64,000 nt of DNA from Ctena decussata (taxonomy: Eukaryota; Mollusca; Bivalvia; Lucinida; Lucinidae), in the NCBI GenBank assembly GCA_963989385.1, contig OZ022498.1, positions 5,587,501 to 5,651,500 of the forward strand, given 5' to 3'. Made by a program: the position numbers and the translations under genes. Of this stretch, positions 50,904-60,681 are shown one piece after another (the stretch's first letter is position 1; the number at the start of each line of letters is the position of its first letter). The notes under the pieces are model-generated. The model saw only the letters and a program-made list of their open reading frames with translations. It was not told the DNA's origin and did not search any database.

Positions 50904-53900
50904 GAGGACAATGAGTGGATTTTGGTCACACGGAAGGCACATTTGATAGGGTGACTAAGCTGACTAGCAAACCAGACAAAATGATGGACAACTCTTGTCT
51001 AAAATGTGCTGTCCAGTTTGGGGTTGTTTTCTTGGTTGTGCTCAACATTTTGACTCTGGTAAGTTGTTTTGTACTTAAGTTAACCTTAAAGCGCAAAAAT
51101 AGCAGACGACAAAATTAACGTCTGCAAAATCAAAAAGCTGTTGGGGTGGGTCGGGGTGTGCAACCAATGTAGATGCAAATGAAACGGCTACTTATGACGG
51201 CTGCCCATCTATATCTACGCTGTTAGCAAATTCAACTTTTCTTCATTTTTTGCGCTTGAAGAATAGGTTTGAGAGAATAACCTTCTGTTAGATGGCAATT
51301 GTCGTAAATCATTTCCCTTTTGCTGTAGATTTGATAAATAAAGAATACCATGTTAGTGTCTTTTGATATCAAGTTTATCAGGCGAGACCAGAAACAGCGT
51401 AGGAATGGCGAGGCTTGCCGAGCCAGTCCGACGTGTTTCTGGTCGAGCCTGATAAACTTGATATCAAAAGACACTTACATGGTTTTCTATTTATCTTGCA
51501 TCACAAGATGATTTAAGGCGTAAAGAGAGTGAAATAAAAGAAAAGCAAACGCAGTTTTGTTCGAACTTGCTGACGTCGCGTATGCATTATGACGTAAGTC
51601 GGTGACGTCATTTAACCAATCGAACGGCAAACGTCGGTATATAGCAAATCGTCTTCAGAGATCGCTTCTAAAGGCATCGACCTGATAACATTCGCACATG
51701 CGCAGATCTACATTGACATGATATCACATAATGTTATCATACCACTGTTATCTGGTGAGTTTTGCAGCATATGCATGATAAAATAATTATCCATGATAGG
51801 CCTGCCGCAGTTTTGTTTGAAATGTTGATGGTATTTCCAGTCGACCCGTTTTTGTAACCATCCGTGTCCCGGAAAGCAAACAAGAAGTCACAAAAGTTCT
51901 TTCTCTTCGTAAAACAACAGAAAAAGAGGTGTACTCATATACCTTAAGCAAAAAGTGGAATGTGCGACAAGCGAAGACTCAGATTAGACTGGGCATTCGC
52001 TTACTCTAAACTGAGTCTTCCCTGTGCGTTTTAAGGGTAGCTAAGGGTCTAAGCTAGCTCCTTGCCGACAGCAAAGACCCTGATCAGACCGGACTGATTC
52101 CCAGGCTGATCTGAGTCTTTGCTCTTTACTGGTTTTGTCGTGTTTAATATTTTGTTGTTGCGGTTATTAACGCTATTTTGTTGAGACATATGAAGAAACA
52201 AAATGTTCTAATTTGTCAGTGTTTGTAACCCGGCTATATTTCAGCTTCTGGGTATTGGTGTTATGGTAGTGGGAATCATCCTGAAGACAAACAATGGTTT
52301 CCTAGATGAAGACATTCTCAATTTCCTGGCAGAAGTCGACCTTGGTAGTTTGACCTTGAAAGATCTTTTGTTTATAATTATTGGTATCGTCATAGCCATA
52401 GGTGTGTTTACCATCTTGACGTCACTGAGCGGCGGAATTGGAGCAATCTTCAAATTAAGAGTACTGCTAATTATTGTAAGTATATGGTAACAGTTCGAAT
52501 ATGTACATAAGCTGAATGAGTTCCGCCAATTTACAACCGAAGACAGCTGTTGGTACTTCTTGTTTGCTGTCCTGGACAAAAAACCTTTTTGAAATGGACT
52601 GCACTCTTAAAGGAATTAATAGACCAACACTCGGGAATGAGACAAAAGATGAAAAGGACAGAGTTGTTTTCCTCGAAAATGTACTCCTAACATTTTTCTT
52701 ACCAAAGTCAGAGGTGGCTTGTTTATCTAAGAATGATCTGAGCATTCTCTGATTGCTCGCATTTTGATGTTGTATCTTCTGCATTGGTTCGAACATTGAG
52801 TTAGTTTCTCGGTCCGCGTGAAGGTATCTTAATCCACCTACGAATCATCGTTGGAGACGATAAAAACTATAATGAATCATAGATGAGGACCTGGAGATCC
52901 GGTGGGCGTCAAAAACACCACTGAAATACAAGGGCAAAATAAAATCCCCAGTTGAACCCCGAATAGCCAAGCAGCAGACAATAAAAGCTCCGGCCCCAAC
53001 CAACCAAAAATAAATAGCTGGGTGTCGGATCATTAATCAAGCATGGCGGATCATTAATCAAGCATGGCGATGCAAGTACGTAGTGCGGCTGGCTCTTTCA
53101 CGAAGCTAGCAACGAAGATCATGGTTAGTATGTGGGTGGGTGACTGGTTGTATGACTTTGTGGACGACCCGGCAAACGCTGCCTCACCAGTGTGGGGGAA
53201 GGTCAGAGAGAATAACAGAGAGCAGAGTAATAGGAGTGGCTGTGTCTTCGAGTTTTATAGTGGAGCCAGATGATGTACTGAGGAGTGATGAAGGGGAATA
53301 ATGGCAAGACCGCTCGTGCAAGGGATTGCGGCTGAAGAATGTTTCTGATAAAACACAGTCAATTCAGAAGCGTAAAAATATAGTTACACTAAGCCCTGTC
53401 AGTAGTAAAGGGTGGCACTACGGGGACAGCGTCCGGAGACTAAGTCCACAGCCTGGGGCAGTCTCGGGCCGGGCTGTCCCCGTAGATGACACCGTTTTAG
53501 TAAGCTTGAAAAGGCTAGTTTGAAATAACTTAGTCTTTTTCAGGGGAAAAGTCTATGTAATCTGGCATGGGAGATGTCTTAAAAGGCTATACAGTAATAT
53601 GCATCTGCTATGAGTCTCTTGGCCTTGTATCTCAAGACCTCACTATACCAGAGGCATAACTCTATAGTGACAGTTGATGGTGTGAGTTGCTGTGGCATAC
53701 TCTTGTTCATTCTGTTCAATTTCTGAGGCTTTACAGTAATATGCGTCTGCTATCAGTCTCTTGACCCTGTATCTCAGGGCCTCACCATACCAGAGGCATA
53801 ACTCTATAGCGTCAGTACTTGTTCTTGGGGATATCTCAAGATTTTCATGTTCTGGACTGAAATAATTTCTTACTAGCCTTCTAAAGCCTGACTACTACAT

Positions 53901-56900
53901 TTGATGACGAGAAGATCTCTGCTCCCAGTGTGATTGAATTTGGGGGGTATCTAGTGGAAGGTCCACATATCCACATTGAAATTGTTGAGCTGGTGTGGAT
54001 TTCACGCGGAAGGTCCACATATCCACATTGAAATTGTGGAGCTGATGTGGATGTCAAGTGGAAGGTCCACATATCCACATTGAAATTGTGGAGCTGATGT
54101 GGATGATGTGGACTTGATGTGTATGCAATGTGGAGGTAATGTGGATGATGTGGATCCACAATGTGGAGTTTCCACATGTCCACATCTACACATTAGACAA
54201 ATCGGCTTACCCTGTCCCATTTCTGACAGACTGACACAATGCATCTCAAACCTCACTGTTACAATAATAAGAACTAGGAAGAAAAGAACAAATAAAACAG
54301 ATTAAATTCAGAACAATTTTATTTGTCCCGCTCACCTATTTATTACGACAGACAGAGGATTAGGACCGTCCCTCTGTCTTCGTTTACATAATGATCATTA
54401 GTCTTTTATAGTAAATAAAACTCTTTTGATAGGTTCCACTGTAGTTCTACTATTATTTAAATGATCTCAATGCTTTGCCATCGCTGAAATGGTTAATTTC
54501 AAAGTCCTATCAAGAATCAATGTCATTGGGTTTCCTCTTCAACAGTTAAAGTTGGTCTTTCATATTCGTCAAGTTTTCGTTCAAGTAGATATCTCCTTTT
54601 TTCACTGCATACTGCATCGCCTCTTCTTCATCATAGTCTTCATCTTCTTTCAATCTGTGAGCTGTTGATATTACTTTCTTGTGGACAGGATCTTTCTCAA
54701 AGCAGACCCGAGTGCCACGAGGTCTTGATACTTGGTAACCAGCGTTGATCTGTATTTTGGTTTCAGTTCTTCATATGCCATTTCCTCAGCTGATTCAACA
54801 TCGATGCTAGGTGTCTCCTGCATGGTATTTTCCACTGTTTCATCGAACTGATCTTGATTGTCTCTGTAAGTGCTTCTCATTAGTCTATCCCAAGGACTTG
54901 TCTTTTGAATTTTCCTGCGTTTGGCTTTCTGTTTTTCCTCTTTACTAGCAGAGTCACTGTCTGTCTCGACTTCTGACGGTTCTGTATCTGGATCGTCTGA
55001 GAGTTTACTATAATCATATTCTCCAAAGATATCATGTCCTTTCATTCCCTTCAAATATTTTCTGTTTGTAATTACATCTGACACTTCTGAGATAGTACTT
55101 TCTTCGCTGTCAGACATAGTTGTAGTTGCTTTACAAACACCACTGGACGTATGTCTTCTCAGGCTGTCTGATCGAGCAAATTCACGGAAGCACTGCTTGC
55201 ACTGGTATCGACCCATTAACGACTGGTTGAAGAATGAAGTTATATCCTTTGACTCTTTCTTTTATAGTCTGCAATAGATATTGAAGAACTTGTGCTTAGT
55301 TTGGTAAACCACTGCAATTCTTACATTTTTACCAATTGCATGCACTTTTGTGAACTAAATGATGTAGTAAATTGTGAAGAAAAATGTGTATAATTTAAAA
55401 TCAGTTTTATTAGTTCTGTCAATAATTTAAATACCAATTGAATTCTAACAAACCTACATTTAGAAAACTGATACAAGTTTCCAATGTTACTCAATCGTCA
55501 TAGCATTTAAAAAGTGACTAACACTTTATTTCATTGTTTTTAACTCCAGCTTGTTCCCTGTCTGTCTGTTGATATCCTCTTTAGCTTCACTACGTCTATG
55601 ACATTTCTGACCCCCAGATTCATTCTTTGTCCGTCTGGAACGTCTTAAATGTTTATTCTTCTTATGTATGTATCCTTTGAGTTTGTGTTGTTTTTCTTTC
55701 TCCTCACGACATAATGAACGAATTTCCGCTCTGCATAGTCGGCAATACTTTAAAGGTCTACCCTCTCTGAGCCTTTTGTCTAAAGCAGTTGACAATCGTT
55801 TCATGAGGTATCGAATCTGTCCAAAAGTAGAAGGATTTCTTTTTCTTTTCTGTACAACAGGAATGACAGGCAAGCCTGAAGATTCAGAAGTTAGCCCACA
55901 GTGTGCTTTTGTTAGGTTATTGGAACTACCAGACATTCTGCTTTCTCTCAAGAGTTTACTTGAAATGGTGACGCTTGTAACAGTGTGTTGTATTTATACT
56001 TATTTCCTGTTTCTTATTCAACAAGAAATCAAACAATTTTCTTTCTTTTTTTTTTATTTAATTCGCCGCCTGAAATGTAACTTAATTAAAGTCTTTCCAG
56101 AGCTGAACTGAATATTTTTACCGGTATCACCTTTGATACTGATATGAACTTGATCAATGTAAGATTTTCCTACTGGAACGTAGTGCATGTTGACAAATTC
56201 TTTGTGTGACTGCTGAGAGCGTTTTGAATTCTCAAATGGTACAACTCTCAAAATAGGGGCCGTCACGTCACCAAGGTATGTATAATCAACTACATCTGAG
56301 TACACGTACAAGCGATTATGCAATATATTTAGGTCTACTCCATATTTGAAAGCATATGATTCTTTTCCAATGGGGTTTTCTGACATATCCGGATTAACTC
56401 CAAGAGCTTGTCCAAGTGAAGCTGGAAAGCGAATCCTGACCTGGTTTGGATTTTGTGCAACAACTTTTAGACGATTTGTGCTTTTAACATAAGTAATGCT
56501 GATAGAAGCATTTATTTGTTTCATTAAAGATCCATGTTTTGTATCTATTACAGATTGCATCTCATCCACCAAATGCTGTGGAGAGTTGTAATTTCCTTCA
56601 GGAAGAAATAATTTATATTCATGATAGCCCTCTCCACTAGCACACAAATCCTTTGTCGTATCTATTCCTTGAGCATTTAATACCGCTTGGTTCAGAAATG
56701 ACAAAAAGAAAAAGTTATTGTTTTCTGAAATATTATTGACTCGAGATGTTGTAATTAATTCCACCAAAGCAACTTCCCACTTTTCGCTTTCGATATTTAT
56801 CGGGTGATCTAGTCTCACAGTAAAAGAGCTTTGTGTGTGTTGAGGAAAAGTTTTCAGAGAACCATCACTCAGAAGTGTTAGATAGAAGTCCTTCATGATC

Positions 56901-59900
56901 AGGGGATGAATTATAACTCATCAAATATCTTTAACTGCTTTGTTTTTTTCTCTTGCTTCTTACTTCTCTCTGTTCAAAACTAGAATGAATTCATATCTGA
57001 ACATCACACTTATATGCCGGATAGCATTTTGAGTTTCATATATTATTTCACACAATTCTCATCAAGATTATAGTGCCACAAAAAATGCAATCTTTATTTC
57101 TTGCATGCCAGTAAAGACAAAAATATGCACTGAAAAACTTAGCAAGAAGAGTGTGCTGTACAGCACTATTTCTTCCCCGGTCGGTTACCCTATGCCTGGG
57201 AAGCCCTGGCGATTTGAAGCCATATCTACATGATCACAAGTCCTGAATGTCGCTATGGACCAGAGACCTGCCTGCGTAGGTACCTTTTACGGAACCACGG
57301 CGTTCCGACCCCTTAAGCCATAGGCTTCTACTGTTTCACATGTAATCGATAGACTTCGCATCTGCGGGCCCAGGCGGTATAACCGTTGTGCACACCAGTT
57401 CCAGTCCAGCGGTGACCAGCAAACCAGCAATATTAATATGTTAGTTTCCAATATATATAACTAAACATAAACCCAGTTAACTGGAAACAAGTTAAAAATT
57501 GCATATCATGTATATGTTATTTGAATTAGGTCATGTTACTATTTATAGTAACATATTTTAAAATATAAAAAATAATTAGAGAATAATAAAATCTACATTT
57601 TGGTGTTTATTTTATCAAAATCGGCTGAAAAATAACAAAGTTATTCATTTTTTCATATTATGGTGTTATTACAAGGGAGATAAATCTGGATTGACTTTGT
57701 TCATTCTATAAATAGATTATACAAGTAATAGCTTTCAGAAAAACGATACAAATGAAAGGCGAATACCTGTATGTATTTATCACTTCAGTTATGAGTATAT
57801 TTTGTGTTAACTACTAGCTCTAAAATAAAAGAAGCATGTTTTGCCAGGCATGTGCACTGCACATGCGCGGAATTTGGAGGGTAAGAAAACTGTAATAACT
57901 CCAGATTGCCTTGATGGATTTTCATAATTCTTTTTTTATTGGAAAGAACAAATAAAAAACCTACCAAATACTCTTAAAATAAATTGTCACACTGCGCATG
58001 CGTGGAATATGGAGGGTAAGAAAACTGTAATAACTCCAGATTGCCTTGATGGATTTTCGTAATTCTTTTTTTATTGGAAAGAGCAAGTCAAAACCTACCA
58101 AATACTCTTAAAGTAAATTGTCACACTGCGCATGCGCGGAATATGGAGGGTAAGAAACCTGTAATAACTCCAAATTGCCTCAGTGGATTTTCATTTTTTT
58201 TTCTTTTATTGGAAAGAACAAGTCAACACCTACCAAATTTTGTTTCAAAATAATAAACCACAATATGCATGAACAGAATAGAAGGTAGGAATCAGATATA
58301 ACTCAGAATTAGGATGTATGAGGAACGAGTGAACCCCTGGGCAGTTGGCATTGTAACAGTGAGAATTTGAGATGCATTGTGTCAGTCTGTCAGAAATGGG
58401 ACAGGGTAAGCCGATTTGTCTAATGTGGACATGTGGAAACTCCACATTGTGGATCCACATCATCCACATTACCTCCACATTGCATACACATCAAGTCCAC
58501 ATCATCCACATCAGCTCCACAATTTCAATGTGGATATGTGGACCTTCCACTTGACATCCACATCAGCTCCGCAGTTTCAATGTGGATATGTGGACCTTCC
58601 ACTAGATACCCCCCCAAATTCAATCACACTGGGAGCAGAGATCTTCTCGTCATCAAATGTAGTAGTCAGGCTTTAGAAGGCTAGTAAGAAATAATTTCAG
58701 TCCCGAACATTAAAATCTTGAGATACAAGATTTTATTAATCCCAAGCAACAAGTACTGACGCTATAGAGTTATGCCTCTGGTATGGTGAGGCCCTGAGAT
58801 ACAGGGTCAAGAGACTGATAGCAGACGCATATTACTGTAAAGCCTCAGAAACTGAACAGAATGAACAAGAGTATGCCACAGCAACTCACACCATCAACTG
58901 TCACTATAGAGTTATGCCTCTGGTATAGTGAGGTCTTGAGATACAAGGCCAAGAGACTCATAGCAGATGCATATTACTGTATAGCCTCTTAAGACATCTC
59001 CCATGCCAGATTACATAGACTTTTCCCCTGAAAAAGACTAAGTTATTTCAAACTAGCCTTTTCAAGCTTACTAAAGCGGTGTCATCTACGGGGACAGCCC
59101 GGCCCGAGACTGCCCCAGGCTGTGGACTTAGTCTCCGGACGCTGTCCCCGTAGTGCCACCCTTTACTACTCCTGTCTGAGATGTTAAATATATTTGTATA
59201 GGACAGCAGAGGATGCAGATCATTTAAAAGAGTTGTATAAGAGAAAGTTGTCTTTGAACGCGCCGTCTTTTTAGTTTAAAATCATGCCTTTTGGACTTTG
59301 TAATGCACCGGCGACTTTTTAAGCTGATGGAGACCGTGTGAGCCGGTCTGAACTAGCAAATGTGTTAGATATAACTCGACGGAATCTTTTTTCGTGGGGA
59401 ATCATTAGAGGCAATGTCAGCCAGTCTGGGCCCGAGGTTATAAAACTATTTTCATGCTCAGCTGAGTTGAGCATGAAATTTAACCTGCTAATAAATAGCA
59501 AATTACTAATAAGTATGGTTGTTTTCTTGCTCAGTTTGGCTGAGTATGAAATTTTCTCTGCTTATGAATATGAAAATGCCAACATTAGTTGGCATTTTCA
59601 TATTTATCAGCAGAGAAAATTTCATGCTCAGCTGAGTTGAGCACGAAAAAAAGTTTTATAACCTCGGGCCCTGGATAGTGTATGAAGCAAATTGCATGAT
59701 GCAGGACTTAAGCTCAAGCAAAGGAGGTGCCAGTTGTTTGAGACAGAAGTTTACTAATTAGGCCACGTTGTAAAAGCCTCTGGAATCAAGGCAGATCGCA
59801 ATGAAATTCATGCAATTCGAGATTGACAAGAACCAAAATATGTAACTGAATTGCGAGCATTTATTGGTGTCCGTGCAGTTATCATAAAATATTTACTCTA

Positions 59901-60451
59901 AGATTTACTCTTAGATTTGCTGACATAGCTACACTTCGACACCGACACCGTCTAACTGCAAAAGGACAACAATTTGAACCAGTTTGTGCAGTCAAGCCTT
60001 TGAAAAACTTAAGAACTGCTTCTGTGAAACCCCTACACTGATCACAAATGTCATAGGGGAAAATATCGTGGCCCGACCGGTTTTCAAACCCAGACCATCT
60101 TGCTTACCGTGCGACCACCGAGCCACATGATCGACCACATGTATCTGAGAAGGCTTTTGTAGTCAGAGAAGTTTAAACAGCATGAGGAGCTTGAGAAATG
60201 CTTACGCGGCAGGCGCACAGTGTTACCATAAATTCTCAGATTACTGGGTGGTTTGTGCGTTTGATTGTTAATTTACTTATTAAAGTTGTTTAGCTCCTTC
60301 AAATTCAGTTCCGTCATTGAATGCAAACATTGCTGGGCAAAAACTAATACCTATTGCAGGCTGTACCGCTGAAGCATTGCCGGATACCGTAAGAGTATAA
60401 TCCTAAGTAATCCTTAGTTCGTAATAAAGAAAGGAAAACACACACACACAG

Positions 60452-60519
<68 letters not shown>

Positions 60520-60681
60520 CGATTTTGTTAGATATTAATATAACATTAAACATCGATATAATAGGGTATTTTTCAATACTTATGGTGAATTTGTTTTTTT
60601 TTCCAGTATGTGATAGTACTAATTCTGTGTATACTGCTAGAGATTGTGGCCCTGTCTTTCTGGATAAACCTTCTAACGTCG
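50904..60681 (+). CDS. Tetraspanin, 5' part of gene (first three coding exons)
   Basis: Four-pass membrane organiser family. Coding exons 50981-51058, 52245-52475 and 60607-60681, all phase 0 with AG/GT sites. A UTR-bearing exon start is likely at 50904 (TTATTTAG acceptor). ATG at 50981 (second ATG at 50984) is chosen because an in-frame TGA precedes at 50912. Residues 1-128 cover: cytoplasmic MMDNSCLKC with palmitoylatable Cys; TM1 with the family Asn and Gly (NILTLLLGIG); a short first loop; TM2 (FIIIGIVIAIGVFTI) followed by GGIGA; and TM3 with a buried Glu (ILCILLEIVAL). The 75 nt TM3 exon is the classic tetraspanin length. The large loop and TM4 lie beyond the window. Which tetraspanin is unclear. 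Confidence 0.82.
50981..51058 (+). CDS. Tetraspanin coding exon 1 (start, TM1)
   Basis: 26 codons starting MMDNSCLKCAVQFG and ending NILTL before G|gtaagt; phase 0 exit. The next exon completes TM1 with LLGIGVMVVG. Confidence 0.8.
51332..51495. mobile_element. 164 bp foldback MITE
   Basis: Arms GATAAATAAAGAATACCATG / CATGGTTTTCTATTTATC and GTGTCTTTTGATATCAAGTT / AACTTGATATCAAAAGACAC, loop GGCGAGGCTTGCCG. In tetraspanin intron 1. Confidence 0.72.
51945..52145. mobile_element. Foldback MITE, GAGCCAC family, decayed copy
   Basis: GACTCAGATTAGACTGGGCA and CCCAGGCTGATCTGAGTCTT modules with AAGGGTAGCTAAGGGTCTAA. The ends are poorly kept. Confidence 0.55.
52245..52475 (+). CDS. Tetraspanin coding exon 2 (TM1 end, small loop, TM2)
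   Basis: 77 codons between TATATTTCAG and ATT|gtaagt: LLGIGVMVVGIIL, an acidic small loop (FLDEDILNFLAEVD), TM2 and GGIGAIFKLRVLLII leading into TM3. The GxxGA resembles the GCCGA motif that often follows TM2 in the family. Confidence 0.82.
52500..53394. other. Tetraspanin intron 2, left of the Polinton-like element
   Basis: A decayed AAGGTGTATGGGTACAC MITE at about 52500-52695, then unassigned sequence. A short tandem duplication (CGGATCATTAATCAAGCATGG) lies at 53027-53068. No gene supported. Confidence 0.45.
53395..53400. other. Target-site duplication, left (CCTGTC)
   Basis: CCTGTC immediately before AGTAGTAAAG, repeated exactly at 59171-59176 after the other end of the element. A 6 bp duplication is the Maverick/Polinton integrase footprint. 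Confidence 0.88.
53401..54265. repeat. Polinton-like left terminal inverted repeat
   Basis: Pairs with 58350-59170. The outer 90 bases fold into a hairpin (CTACGGGGACAGC at 53418-53430 with GCTGTCCCCGTAG at 53477-53489). Inner part: three 52 bp units starting at 53956, 54008 and 54060 (GGAAGGTCCACATATCCACA). The right arm has two such units. Confidence 0.85.
54519..55216 (-). pseudogene. Zinc-finger protein gene of the Polinton-like element, frameshifted
   Basis: An ORF of 181 codons (55216 to 54671) starts MGRYQCKQCFREF with a C-x2-C-x12-H-x5-C finger (residues 5-28). An acidic Ser/Asp/Glu-rich region (residues 35-90), a basic KAKRRKIQK patch and a conserved-looking C-terminal part follow. 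After the stop, coding-like Glu/Lys-rich sequence continues in other frames to about 54519, so at least two small indels (about 54690-54720, and at an A-run near 54600) appear to have broken the end. Role unknown; a DNA-binding or virion-associated function is only a guess. Confidence 0.55.
55526..55951 (-). CDS. Basic 141-residue protein of the Polinton-like element
   Basis: Starts at ATG 55951. A Ser/Asn-rich N terminus is followed by KRKRNPSTFGQIRYLMKRL, a CRLCRAEIRSLC cysteine cluster (about residues 69-80) and a strongly Lys/Arg-rich C-terminal half (KKNKHLRRSRRTKN). The charge suggests a nucleic-acid-binding protein. I do not recognise the family. It lies between, and on the same strand as, the capsid-like and zinc-finger genes, as in a late-gene block. 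Confidence 0.55.
   Translation of the reverse strand: MRESRMSGSSNNLTKAHCGLTSESSGLPVIPVVQKRKRNPSTFGQIRYLMKRLSTALDKRLREGRPLKYCRLCRAEIRSLCREEKEKQHKLKGYIHKKNKHLRRSRRTKNESGGQKCHRRSEAKEDINRQTGNKLELKTMK
56054..56896 (-). CDS. Capsid-like (possible minor capsid/penton) protein of the Polinton-like element
   Basis: An intact 280-codon ORF from ATG at 56896. The N terminus MKDFYLTLLSDGSLKTFPQH followed by SSFTVRLDHPI and WEVALVELI is a pattern I associate with proteins that recur in animal Polinton/adintovirus-like elements. The body is beta-rich by composition with few charged helices (LYVYSDVVDYTYLGDV, LRVVPFEN, MHYVPVG), compatible with a jelly-roll-type structural protein. It ends in basic LHFRRRIK. 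No signal peptide or membrane segment is evident. The capsid call is inference; a structure-based search would decide. Confidence 0.5.
   Translation of the reverse strand: MKDFYLTLLSDGSLKTFPQHTQSSFTVRLDHPINIESEKWEVALVELITTSRVNNISENNNFFFLSFLNQAVLNAQGIDTTKDLCASGEGYHEYKLFLPEGNYNSPQHLVDEMQSVIDTKHGSLMKQINASISITYVKSTNRLKVVAQNPNQVRIRFPASLGQALGVNPDMSENPIGKESYAFKYGVDLNILHNRLYVYSDVVDYTYLGDVTAPILRVVPFENSKRSQQSHKEFVNMHYVPVGKSYIDQVHISIKGDTGKNIQFSSGKTLIKLHFRRRIK
56897..57850. other. Non-coding part of the Polinton-like element
   Basis: No ORF of note. A GC-richer segment at about 57165-57425 (CCCCGGTCGGTTACCC ... GGCGGTATAACCGTTGTG) differs in composition from its AT-rich surroundings. It may be an insertion or a structured regulatory region upstream of the leftward genes. 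Confidence 0.4.
57855..58258. repeat. Three ~134 bp tandem repeats plus a partial unit
   Basis: Units begin CACTGC(A/G)CATGCG(C/T)GGAAT at 57855, 57990 and 58124 and share GTAATAACTCCAGATTGCCT and ATTCTTTTTTTATTGGAAAG. A degraded partial unit follows from 58259. Each starts with the palindromic GCGCATGCGC-type core. Confidence 0.8.
58350..59170. repeat. Polinton-like right terminal inverted repeat
   Basis: Inverse of 53401-54265 with substitutions, one fewer 52 bp unit and a small insertion near 58712-58740 (AAGATTTTATTAATCCC). The arms have diverged, so the insertion is not recent. Confidence 0.85.
59171..59176. other. Target-site duplication, right (CCTGTC)
   Basis: Exact repeat of 53395-53400, directly after the terminal CTTTACTACT. 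Confidence 0.88.
59262..60000 (+). pseudogene. Decayed Ty3/gypsy-type pol fragment, split by a MITE
   Basis: In broken frames: IMPFGLCNAPATF (RT motif, about 59281-59320), then after the insertion at 59427-59671, LGHVVKASGIKAD (about 59757-59797), VTELRAFIGV (about 59841-59870) and FADIATLRHRHRLTAKG (about 59918-59970). These follow the order RT, RT end and RNase H linker. Stops and indels throughout; no LTRs seen. Confidence 0.75.
59427..59671. mobile_element. Foldback MITE, GGGCCCGAGGTTATAAAAC ends
   Basis: Ends GGGCCCGAGGTTATAAAACT / AGTTTTATAACCTCGGGCCC. Internal pairs TTCATGCTCAGCTGAGTTGA (both arms) and AATATGAAAATGCCAAC / GTTGGCATTTTCATATT. Confidence 0.78.
60045..60140 (-). repeat. 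tRNA-like SINE head fragment
   Basis: Read on the - strand, ATGTGGCTCGGTGGTCGCAC and GGTCTGGGTTTGAAAACC resemble A and B boxes, followed by GGTCGGGCCACGATA. A fragment only. Confidence 0.4.
60438..60516 (+). repeat. (CA)n microsatellite
   Basis: About 79 bases of CA with two interruptions (GACACG). It ends 90 bases before the tetraspanin exon 3 acceptor. Confidence 0.9.
60607..60681 (+). CDS. Tetraspanin coding exon 3 (TM3, 75 nt)
   Basis: TTTTTTTTCCAG acceptor, TCG|gtaagt donor. Reads YVIVLILCILLEIVALSFWI then NLLTS, phase 0. The length and the buried Glu are characteristic of the tetraspanin TM3 exon. The following exons are beyond 60681 and were not found before the window end. Confidence 0.82.

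Larger units (their letters stand above)
53401..59170. mobile_element. Miniature Maverick/Polinton-like element
   Basis: 5770 bp with terminal inverted repeats at 53401-54265 and 58350-59170. Both ends read AGTAGTAAAGGGTGGC inwards, and the element is bounded by the 6 bp TSD CCTGTC. AG-starting long TIRs plus 6 bp TSD are diagnostic for Polintons, which are usually 15-20 kb with polB, integrase, protease, ATPase and capsid genes. Here only three codirectional (-) frames are present (280, 141 and about 181+ residues), and none of the replication or integration genes are seen. I infer a non-autonomous derivative mobilised in trans. It sits in tetraspanin intron 2, with its genes antisense to the host gene. 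Confidence 0.8.

Noticed and set aside
52845..53273. Short ORFs flanking the Polinton-like element (62 and 69 codons)
   Set aside because: No homology recognised, no splice context, and they lie in a tetraspanin intron with a short tandem duplication.
53881..54305. Histidine/serine/threonine-rich ORFs in the Polinton TIRs
   Set aside because: They derive from the 52 bp TGTGGA-rich repeats and occur on both strands and in both arms; no gene-like features.
55668..56111. 147-codon + strand ORF
   Set aside because: Antisense to the 141-residue basic protein gene; composition is that of the reverse complement and no motif is seen.
60344..60553. Cysteine/valine alternating ORF
   Set aside because: Translation of the CA microsatellite.
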